From Sipunculus nudus (taxonomy: Eukaryota > Annelida > Sipuncula > Golfingiida > Sipunculidae): a DNA stretch of 64,000 nt. Positions 54,857-64,000 of this stretch are shown piece by piece. The DNA lies in contig CM049322.1 of NCBI GenBank assembly GCA_026874595.1, forward strand, positions 28,585,340 to 28,649,339. The letters are read 5' to 3'. The notes beneath the pieces are model-generated. The model made no database searches and was not told where the DNA came from. It saw nothing but the letters and a program-made list of their open reading frames with translations. Made by a program: the position numbers and the translations under genes. Positions within the stretch are counted from its first letter, which is position 1. Each line of letters opens with the position of its first letter.

Positions 54857-56215
54857 AGATCTATGACTGTGGTACTGGTGACAAGAAGTCTAGTTTACTT
54901 AGTGCCTTAGCCAGGAGGGTTTGTGAGTGTGTTTGTTCACAACGTTGCTGGTGCAGTCATGAACAAAATCTCATGAGATTTTCAGGTTATTTCAGGAATG
55001 ATACAATGAAGAATCAATTAGATTTTGATAGATCCGGCATATGATCTGGATTCAGGAGCGTCATCAAGGAATATTCACTAATGTGCAGTCACTTATGCAC
55101 TTATGCACTTGGATAAATGAGATAACTAAGTGAATGGAAACACAGTTTTGGGAGCACCCTACAATAGGGACCACATGTCAGAGGCTTGCATTTATTAGAA
55201 TGCTTATTTCTATTCCTGATGTTTGAGTCAAATGTCATTATTAAATAGGCCTTAAGCTAATATAAGTACTGCCTTGAGTTGTATCTCCAGGGGAAAAAAA
55301 GCAGAAGTAAAGAGGGGTATCCACCTATACACCAAGAACTACAAGTCCTCAACATTTCTCAGAAACTGAATGTGACAGTTTCTTTCATATAATGCCATAT
55401 CAGGGTAGATGATGCCAATCTTGATTTCCAGTGAAACACACAACATTTTTCCATTGTATGATTATCATAGTTTTCATAGTTTCAGATGTATAAAGAAATC
55501 CAATTAGAAGATATATGTTTACCAGTCTAAACCACTAAACAAAGCCTTATTTTTATGTTATAAAATATTTTGCAAATAAGTTGCAGTATCAAGCTCATCA
55601 ACAAATTAAAAAAACTAGAAACCACAACCTCCACTAGAATCCCGGGAAAAGTTTGCTTTGTGGAACATGGAAAACGAGTCTCAAAGTTCACCAACCACAA
55701 GTCAGCTCTAGAACAAAGGATTCAAATCTGGCCTCCCACTGGGACAAAGAAAGTGCCCAATCTCACGATGGTATAGAACCCTTTAAATTAAAAAACACAA
55801 AGGAACTGCACTGTTTCACAATGGTTTAGAACCCTTCAAATTAAATACACAAAGGAACTGCACTGTTTCACAATGGTTTAGAACCCTTCAAATTAAATAC
55901 ACAAAGGGACTGCCCTGTCTCACAACAGCATAAAATACTTTAAATCAAACACATATAATGGAGTTCACAATTACCCCTAAAATATAATAGTTTGTTCCTT
56001 TTATAGGTGTTAATCTAATCATGCAAAGAATTTTTAACAAACCAAATAACTGACCAAGGTTAAAATTTAAAACCTTTCCACATGGCAGATATATTATAAA
56101 TGAATCTTAAAGTTTTTTGTTACAATTACTATCTGAATTTTTGTAATAATTCTAAAGAAATTTTATTTAATCATGTGACTCAGCCTGGACTAGTTTTAGA
56201 GTCAGAGCCATGACT
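54851..56215. other. Unassigned sequence with a short tandem repeat
   Basis: About three copies of a 53-bp unit (CACAAAGGAACTGCACTGTT, TCACAATGG, TTAGAACCCTTCAAATTAAA) lie at about 55,770-55,940. No exon was supported. Confidence 0.5.
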
Positions 56216-56220
56216 TGGTG

Positions 56221-56336
56221 TTATCTGTGTGCTGGTGATGAAGTATGGATTTCTGGTACTCGGGACACGCCCACTAGTCCCCCATGTTGTCTCCTGTACA
56301 GGGCTAGTGTACTGTCATCTCTGGCCTTGGCTAACT
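56221..56336 (-). CDS. Candidate terminal coding exon on the minus strand
   Basis: After an acceptor AACATGCAG the frame reads LAKARDDSTLALYRRQHGG, then LVGVSRVPEIHTSSPAHR and TAA at 56,221-56,223. The composition looks like a real protein. No good internal donor was seen, so if genuine it would end an upstream gene or an alternative transcript. It does not resemble the modules of the gene at 32-52 kb. Confidence 0.4.
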
Positions 56337-56895
56337 CTGCATGTTATAGTTATTAATGCTGACAACAACATTCAATGACAAAAACACAGCTTTCAAGCCA
56401 TGTGTGTGACAGGTTTATAAATCATTACCAGGTGCAGATGTAACATAAGTCTGGTGACACAGATCAAGGGCTCTGTCCCACACCAAAACAAACACCGCCT
56501 CATAAATAATACCTGACTTCTCATTCCTACAGGCTGAAAGACTAGATGCAAAATCCAAGTACTAGGCTCATTCATACGCTGGGGCTCTGGTCTAAATTTT
56601 CATAAACTTGACTTTCTGGGCAATGTTCGAATATGTGCAGGGTTTGAAAGCTAATGAAAAAAGCTAAAGGCCAATTTTTTTTTTAATTATGTGGCACACA
56701 TCTTAACAAAAGAATACAAAGCTGAAGGCGTCATTTGTATCATTTACACTAAAAAATGTGAAAATACGTATGAATTGGTATCCCATAGGATTTAAAAATA
56801 ATCAGCTTAACACAGTCCATATTCATCTACCCAAGGCAGACATTTATAATTCAGTCATCAGCAACCAGTTTTATATTGTTCAGAAAGCTTGTTCA

Positions 56896-57262
56896 GACTT
56901 AAAGAGGCTACTATAAGGATATGTTAACTTAAAGAGGCTACTATAAGGATATGTTAACTTAAAGAGGCTTCTATAAGGATATGTTAACTTAAAGAGGCTA
57001 CTATGAGGATATGTTAACTTAATGAGGCTTCTATAAGGATATGTTAACTTAAAGAGGCTACTATAAGGATATGTTAACTTAAAGAGGCTACTATAAGGAA
57101 ATGTTAACTTAAAGAGGCTTCTATAAGGATATGTTAACTTAAAGAGGCTACTATAAGGATATGTTAACTTAAAGAGGCTACTATAAGGATATGTTAACTT
57201 AAAGAGGCTTCTATAAGGATATGTTAACTTAATGAGGCTTCTATAAGGATATGTTAACTTTA
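56896..57262. repeat. 30-bp tandem repeat, 12 copies
   Basis: The unit CTTAAAGAGGCTACTATAAG plus GATATGTTAA is repeated about twelve times, with CTACT/CTTCT and AAAGAGG/AATGAGG variants. Confidence 0.95.
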
Positions 57263-59040
57263 AGATGCTTTTAATAATTAATAGTCAAAGCAGGAGATCT
57301 CCCAGACTAATACTTGAAATGTAAAGCCCACAAATCCCCACAAAGGATCAAACATGCAGACAGACAGAGGGAAAGGCAGTCTCAGAGGTCATTCAGAAAT
57401 GATGCTAAGTGTGTCCTAAGGGGGCTCACTTCAACATATCTTCAACTAATATATATCCTGAGATATTTCACTTGATTTTTTCCAAGGGGCGACTGCAGCG
57501 CCCACCTGATGGTAACAACAATTGTGTATCACATCAGTGAGCAGTTTGTTACTCTGAATCAAGGCCTGAGGCCCTCTCACAAAATGTTCAGTTATTCTAA
57601 AAGCATCAACAAGCATATTTTAATTATATTGATAAAATATGATGTTAGTAGGGTTTATAATAAACTTGTTGCTCATTAATGATTACTTTAAAAATCATCT
57701 GTGAGCATGTTAATCCTATGAATTTCTATGGCCTGTTGAACAAACATGTTCGACTATCACAGGTGTGTTGTCTATTGATATTAAAAAAGGTTAGCCCATC
57801 TTCATTATATAATAGCACTGTCTGTTGTATTTGGAATGAAACCTAACTGGTCTTCCAGTTAAAATAATGAATGGACAGGATAAGCTGGTAAATAATATAA
57901 GTAATATCTGAAACAGTAATTCATACAGGTTTGTTAACTAATCTGTCCAGGCGTGCCCAAACCCTGATAGCATCGCATCAAGCAAGCCCTCCCCCTCCCC
58001 TGGAACTGTGTGGTCATTGAACATTGATGTTGAACATAATCATGTGTTAACCACAGGCCAGGCCAGCTCTGATAATAACCTGGTTTACAAAAGTGAAAGT
58101 GAAATACAGAAAGGTGACACTCCTCATCATCTAACCATGTGCATCCCGTATCTGACTAATGATGCTGGTTAGAAAACAAGTTTTTATAATGACCTGCTCC
58201 ACCAATCCATGGAGGTCAGTACTCACGGACTATTAGAGGGACAAAACTGTCCAGGACACATACAACCACACACAATCAACTATCTTTTTATATCAGCTGA
58301 TTATTTATATATAACAGCTGTCATTTTGATAGATATATATGGTAAGGTAGTAGACAGTACTAATTCTGGTACTGGATCTGATGATATACTTGTACTGTGG
58401 ATCATCTTTTATTTCTGTGTTTTCCTGATTACTGTTACTGAATCTGGTGATGTACTGTAGACTTTCATCTGCTTTTTTGTATGTATTTTCTGGATAATGG
58501 TTACCTCTTATTGTGAATAAGTCTTTGTGTGTGTAATTATCATTGTCACTCTGTCAGCTGAAATGCTCCATATAGTAACCTTTGGTTTCAAGCTATAGTT
58601 CATCATTATTTCTTGTATTAACAGTCATCAATACAATAAATTACAATGGCCCCTGTATGTGTACATTAAACCTGCCTGCTTGGATCATATTTTTGCCATT
58701 TGACCATACTGTTAAGTTTAGTACTCTAGTTTATTGTATAACCTCACCCTACATGATCTCATATTTAACTGCAGCTTCCTAGTGTCAGTCTGAAGCTGTC
58801 TGAAATAGCTGCACTTAATGACCCGTTCAGTATGTGGGTATAACTGGGCCATGTAAGATGACGGTCATATAAACTTCTTTGATTTGAGCTCAATAGAGCA
58901 CCTGCTCCACTGCAACATTCCTGATTTAGAACCAGCCTTTAATTACCAGAATGACTATTATTGACCAAGCCAGGGACTATTAATGGTGACAAATTCAGCA
59001 AAACACAGCAGTGAACCAGAGAGCCTGAGCCTGAAAAATA
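57263..59040. other. Unassigned sequence
   Basis: No supported exon or element. Short frames at 58.2 and 58.6 kb have no motif. Confidence 0.45.
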
Positions 59041-59044
59041 CGGT

Positions 59045-59950
59045 GCATGAGTCCATACAGTGTACATGTCAGTCCATACAGTGTACATGTCAGTCCATAC
59101 AGTGTACATGTCAGTCCATACAGTGTACATGTCAGTCCATACAGTGTACATGTCAGTCCATACAGTATACATGTCAGTCCATACAGTGTACATGTCAGTC
59201 CATACAGTGTACATGTCAGTCCATACAAAATACATGTCAGTCCATACAGTGTACATGTCAGTCCATACAGAGTACATGTCAGTCCATACAGTATACATGT
59301 CAGTCCATACAGTGTACATGTCAGTCCATACAGTGTACATGTCAGTCCATACAGTGTACATGTCAGTCCATACAGTGTACATGTCAGTCAATACAGAGTA
59401 CATGTCAGTCCATACAGTGTACATGTCAGTCCATACAGGGTATATGTTAGTCCATACAGGGACATGTTAGTCCCTACAGATGTTAGTTGAACCAGAGTAC
59501 ATGTGTGTCCATACAGAGTACATGTCAGTCCATCAAGAGTACATGTCAGTCCATACAGCATACATGTCAGTCCATACAGTGTACATATCAGTTCAGACCA
59601 TACAGATATGTCAGTCCATACAGAGTATGCCTGTCCATACAAAGTACAGGTCAATCAATACAGTATACATGTCAGTCCGAACAGTATACATGTCAGTCCA
59701 TACAGAGTACATGTCAGTCCGCACAGCATACATGTCAGTCCATACAGTGTACATGTCAGTCCATACAGTGTACATGTCAGTCCATACAGTGAACATGTCA
59801 GTCCATACAGTGTACATATCAGTTCAGTCAATACAGAGTATGTCAGTCCATACAGAGTCCAAGTCAGTCCACACACAGTACTTCAGTCCATACAGAGTGT
59901 CAGTCCATACAGTACATGTCACTCCACATACAGAACATGTCAGACCATAC
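59045..59950. repeat. 21-bp minisatellite, about 40 copies
   Basis: The unit is TGTACATGTCAGTCCATACAG with substitutions (GAGTACATG, GTATACATG) and a few small indels towards the right (after about 59,590). Because 21 is a multiple of three, frames of 130-166 codons stay open in several frames of both strands as seven-residue repeats (for example MSVHTVY or TVWTDMY). This is a repeat effect. Confidence 0.95.
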
Positions 59951-60860
59951 AGTTTGTATGAGCTAAGCAATTTGGTTTAGTCAAGAGTGGGACAATAACT
60001 TTACAAGCTTTTCAAATGGATGATGGTACATCCATATCAATTTTCATTTCTTGAATAGATGATTCAGTATTGAGCATACACACTGCTCTGACATCAGATT
60101 TAATTGATTTTCATTGTGTCATGGATGTTGGTTACTTCATCACAATCAGTCTTTACATAATGCCATGCTTCCCAATCATAATGACACTCTGACATAACAT
60201 GCTATTTTATAAATAACCACTCCGCCCTGTGGTCCCACTTTACTGCTGCATTATAACCAGATAAATACACTCCCAGCAGGACACTGACTGTTTAATCTGG
60301 TTTATACTGGCTGGTAAATGAATACACATCTGGCAGATGCAGACTTTCAGCCTGCTGACCATATAATTTGCTCCTGCCTGGGTCTTATTTATGGGATATT
60401 TATAAATCTTACCCACATCTAAACATGTAAAGCAGGTGGTGTCATTAAAATCCAAGCTTTAACAACCAATTAACAGGACATTAAAGCTAATAAAATATGT
60501 ATTTCTCTGTGTTGATTGGCCAGTTCCCTCCGAGGACAGTACCTTTGATGCTTCCTCAGTCTGATAATAACTGTTTACGTGGTTATTTCATAACTCAATT
60601 TGGTGGTTTCCATTTATTGCAACAAATCTGTTTATAGATATTAGCTGTGTCATTACACATGGCTATTACTAATGTTAATATATATGATCTGGTAGTATAT
60701 TAACTAGCCTCTGTGACTTCCCGGTCATGATATAACAGTTATTTACAAAGTGTACAAACTAAAAAGGTTCACAAGCAGTTTCCATACATCATGGTTATCC
60801 TTCAACTTTAAACTGCAAAACCATCTGTTGTTTGTAAGACTTTTTAATTAATTTTGAGGA

Positions 60861-60956
60861 AACTGTATTCAAATTTGAATTTTCTTGGTGGAGGTAACCA
60901 GCTACAATTTTTAATGCTGACTATGCTAATCTTAGTATTCTCACCCTAGGTATTGG
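60861..60956. repeat. 97-bp duplicated segment, left copy
   Basis: Begins GGAAACTGTATTCAAATTTG and ends CTCACCCTAGGTAT. The right copy at 62,661-62,757 differs at only a few positions. Confidence 0.9.
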
Positions 60957-61329
60957 ATTATATCATAAGGGCTCAAGGACCCAGACCTCTCATTTTTATT
61001 TGTGATGGACAAAAATAATTTGTATTCAGTTTTAAGTTTTTATAAGTGTAAATGAGAATATGTATAGCGATGACAGAGACTTGAAAATCAGAAAATGTAT
61101 ACACCATTCATTATACTGGTGTGTCAGAATGATGCACATCATACTTTCATTTTTTTTTAATTAGTTACACCATTAAATTAATAGGTCTCAACACTCACAA
61201 GAAAGCAATTTCCATAACACAAACACACACATCAAATCACCAAAATGTATGTGGAGCCAATAATTTTGGTTTGTGGCCCACATGGGCCATGTAACACTAA
61301 CACACAATTTTAGGAGTATCATTCCTTGG

Positions 61330-61900
61330 ATATAAGCTGCTCGTTTTAATAGACAGAAGATAAGGTCCAGGTCACCAGTACTTGAACTCTTTAGAAAACT
61401 CAGTAAGAACAACCTGTGTGTCATATTTGAGGGAAAAATATGCAATACTTTAATAGTTATGGGGTTAAAAATATTTTTACATTTGAGCAGATTTGACCTT
61501 GAAGATCCTGGCCAAGGTCACTAGTTTTCAAACACTTTTAAGAAATTTGTTGACACAAGTTTTGTGTCAAATTTGAGGACAGACTGCACAATACTTTTGA
61601 GTCAATTTGAGGAAAAAATCTTCAGTATTTCCAATACTACTGGGATCACAATAATTCTAGAACTGTGCAGATTTGACCATGAAGATCAAGGTCAGGGGTT
61701 CCCAAACTGTTCTATTTGGCCTATTTGACCATGAAGATTCCACTCAAGGTCACCAGTTTTCAGACTTGTCCAAGAATTTTGTTGAAACAAATCTTATGTC
61801 AAAATTGAGGAATAAAATGTGCAAAACCTCAAAAGTTATGGGTCCACACAAATTTACATTAAGGTAGATTTGACCTTGAAGATAAAGGACAAATTCACCG
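61330..61900. repeat. Diverged tandem array of about 165-190-bp units
   Basis: Three to four units share AGATTTGACCTTGAAGATC, CAAGGTCACYAGTTTTC, TTTGTGTCAAATTTGAGG and TGCACAATACTTT. The half-site phrase AAGGTCAC recurs. Style resembles the cores of the Helitron-like elements. Confidence 0.7.
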
Positions 61901-62342
61901 GTTTTCAGATTTTGGGAAAAAAATATGTGGCCATTCAAAATTTTCACTACACAAGATATCCTACAGACAACAGTACTGAAAACATGTCTTCCCTGTGGGG
62001 GGGGGGGGGGGTCATGAAAAAGATGTCTTTTAAAGATGTCCAAATGTCTCATTTTCTTATTCCAAAGTGGAAATATAGATTTTATAGTGAAGGAGACAGG
62101 AATCCAAAGAACCATAAAATATTTAAAGGGTGTAACTATTACTGGTAACCATATAATTTATGAATTAACCAATGTTTATTTTTTTTTATAATATTTCATT
62201 TTTCAGCTGGTATAGATATAAAATTTGAAATGACGATGTTGTGTCATGCTGGCTTTAAAGTTCCAATGTAATTTTCATGAGGACTTTCAGTGATTTGATG
62301 GAGTAGGGGGTTACATAATAAATGCCAACTCCTGACCCTTAC

Positions 62343-62387
62343 CTGAACCAGTATCAGAGTGACATGATATGTTGTAGTGAAATAATC
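62343..62387 (-). CDS. Weak candidate small exon
   Basis: A 45-nt stretch between ATCAG and CAG|GTAAGG encodes DYFTTTYHVTLILVQ in phase 0. The donor is good, the acceptor mediocre, and the size very small. Nothing ties it to the modular-repeat gene. Confidence 0.18.
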
Positions 62388-62660
62388 CTGATTAAATAAT
62401 GAGTTATCAGGGACTGACTGACAATGCCTGTGGTAAGAAGGTCAATACATACTTGTACAGAGGTCACACAGACAAGATAATGAGAATAATGACCATACTC
62501 ACTGTAAACAGAGTAGGCTAGTATACTGTCCAATTTAAAATCATGATATTTATAAGAAGTGTTACTTATCTATTACAATATTTAGTCCCATCAAAATTAT
62601 TTAAGGCACTGCAGCCAGGGATGCAAAAACTGATACTAGCAAATATATATATTATTTTTG

Positions 62661-62757
62661 TGGAAACTGTATTCCAATTTGAATTTTCTTGGTGGAGGTA
62701 ACCAGCTAAAATTTTTAATGCTGACTATGCTAATCTTAGTATACTCACCCTAGGTAT
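62661..62757. repeat. 97-bp duplicated segment, right copy
   Basis: Near-identical to 60,861-60,956 and in the same orientation, 1.8 kb apart. Confidence 0.9.
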
Positions 62758-62844
62758 GTATATCAGCAGATATTTATTTCCATTTGACACTACATGATGG
62801 AACATATAAGTTAACCAGGCCTGGTGGCTAATGCACATGACTGT

Positions 62845-62886
62845 CCTGAATGGATAATCATCCCCATTGCTGGGGCATAACACTAA
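62845..62886 (-). mobile_element. SINE body relic
   Basis: The plus strand GTCCTGAATGGATAATCATC and CCCATTGCTGGGGCATAACAC matches the body of the SINE at 52.9-53.2 kb in the same orientation. Head and tail are not recognisable. Confidence 0.5.
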
Positions 62887-62984
62887 CATTCAACTGTAGC
62901 AATTAAAGTTCTTCAAAATCAACAAGAAGAAAAAGTTTCATGATAATATGCCCAGCAATTCCCATGAAATCTAGACTTTTTGCA

Positions 62985-63360
62985 TTCAGTCAGCTGAGCT
63001 TAAAATGACCATGCACAGTTTTAAAGGACATCCCTGGACGTCAAGACAAAAGGTTCTAGGACCCACAGTAAAGTTTGGTAATCTCTCTGACTGACTGGGT
63101 GCTTAAAATGTCTTGGCCAGTAATATAGGTCACAATGACCTAATTTCAGGTTTCAATGGAGATCGCCCAAGATGTTTTGGTTGGTAGCATGCAAAATACA
63201 GGTCACCATTACCTTATTTCAAGATTCCATGGCAACTGCCCAAGACTTCCAAGTAAATTTTATTAGAACATTCTAGGGCTAGCAGTTACAATTTGTGCCA
63301 TTCTGATTTTTAAGTGTGCTAAAAATCATGCTAAATGCTACAGGGCCCTCCCTTGTCTCT
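62985..63360. mobile_element. Diverged relative of the AGCTCAG...CTGAGCT repeat family
   Basis: TTCAGTCAGCTGAGCTTAAA at the left is followed by ATCCCTGGACGTCAAGAC, ATATAGGTCACAATGACCTA, TTTCAGGTTTCAATGGAGAT and TACAATTTGTGCC, the phrases of the 44.64-46.95 kb array in diverged form. Confidence 0.5.
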
Positions 63361-63837
63361 AGCTCTTCATATAGCATATGGTCAAGACTTGTCAAAGCTT
63401 GTCACAAGTGGACGTAGCATGAATTCTGGTGTTGTAGGTTGTCACCAGTGTGGTTGTAAGTTGATGTAGATGTGGTCGTACGTTGTCACAGACAACTGTC
63501 CATTGTCGCGGCCATTGTGTCCCTGGTTGTCTATTTATTGCCTGTTTGTCTATTTTTTTACTGCTTGTTTGCCTATTTACTGCCAACCACTGGAAATGAC
63601 TGAAACTAAGTGAAAGTCAGTTACCTGCAAGTAATTATCGGTTATGTACATGTGTGAACCAAAGGAATAAATCATCATTTTGAATCATACAAGACTTTTA
63701 GTGCTCACATCTCTGTGATACTGGATACATACGGAGAAGACAGACTTGAAGCTTCAGTCAAATCTGACAGTACCATCTTAGTGCCCACATCTAATTGTAG
63801 GTGAAGCTGTCAGGTGGAACGTTCAATGTGTACATAT

Positions 63838-64000
63838 AAAGTATATGCATATCTTATGTGTACATAATGTGTATGCAGTATATGCATATCTTATGTGTAC
63901 ATAATGTGTATGCAGTATATGCATATCTTATGTGTACATAATGTGTATGCAGTATATGCATATCTTATGTGTACATAATGTGTATGCAGTATATGCATAT
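63838..64000. repeat. 37-bp tandem repeat running off the window end
   Basis: The unit contains TATGCATATCTTATGTGTAC and ATAATGTGTATGCAGTA. At least four copies; the array continues beyond the window. Confidence 0.95.

Overview
The window is animal nuclear DNA, most likely from a mollusc and probably a bivalve. The support is a single intron-rich gene with canonical GT-AG introns, dense (AT)n and poly-G/C tracts, a degraded CR1/jockey-like retrotransposon, a tRNA-derived SINE, hAT-type MITEs, and Helitron-like elements whose cores are tandem arrays. The taxon is inferred from the style of the repeats and was not tested. There is no bacterial-type gene organisation. Nearly all the open reading frames are repeat shadows or chance.

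Left part (1-22.3 kb): mostly AT-rich DNA with no recognisable gene. It holds a broken LINE (about 2.84-4.70 kb), long AT microsatellites, several minisatellites (45-bp at 11.7 kb, about 55-60-bp at 15.5 kb, GC-rich 50-bp at 19.5 kb), hAT-type MITEs with CAG...CTG ends (two with 8-bp target duplications), a degraded hAT transposase tail, and one unplaced coding-like exon at 11.2-11.45 kb.

Middle part (22.3-39 kb): two Helitron-like elements (22,851-26,040 and 35,397-38,982) with the same ends. Both carry internal tandem arrays full of AGGTCA-type half-sites. The first sits inside an older roughly 130-bp tandem array, and the empty site can be read as AA|TT without target duplication. Between them lie a TIR MITE (27.39 kb), a long foldback element (32.4-33.3 kb) and the 3' end of the one convincing gene.

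The gene (minus strand, 52.4 to 32.1 kb, 5' end not found): seven exons join in phase through canonical splice sites and reach a stop codon, giving about 388 residues. The protein consists of tandem diverged modules of about 95-110 residues, each with an F-x-P start, an R-x-x-x-W-L-type helix, an I-x-x-E-T-V/L strand and an L/I-R-hydrophobic-Y/F strand. I do not recognise the family. One further exon (34.0 kb) is a paralogue of the penultimate exon, has the same phases, and would break the frame if both were used, so it looks like a mutually exclusive exon. The intron after the first visible exon is occupied by about 3.5 kb of tandem DNA made from that exon's own 3' end plus its splice donor, so dozens of copies of the exon-intron junction lie directly downstream of the real one.

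Right part (52.4-64 kb): transposon-derived repeats (SINE, a third Helitron-like candidate, 30-bp, 21-bp and 37-bp tandem arrays) and a few weak exon candidates on the minus strand. Within the gene's introns, an endonuclease/exonuclease-type ORF relic is interrupted by a 1.53-kb TIR element with a TA duplication, and removing that element restores an open frame.
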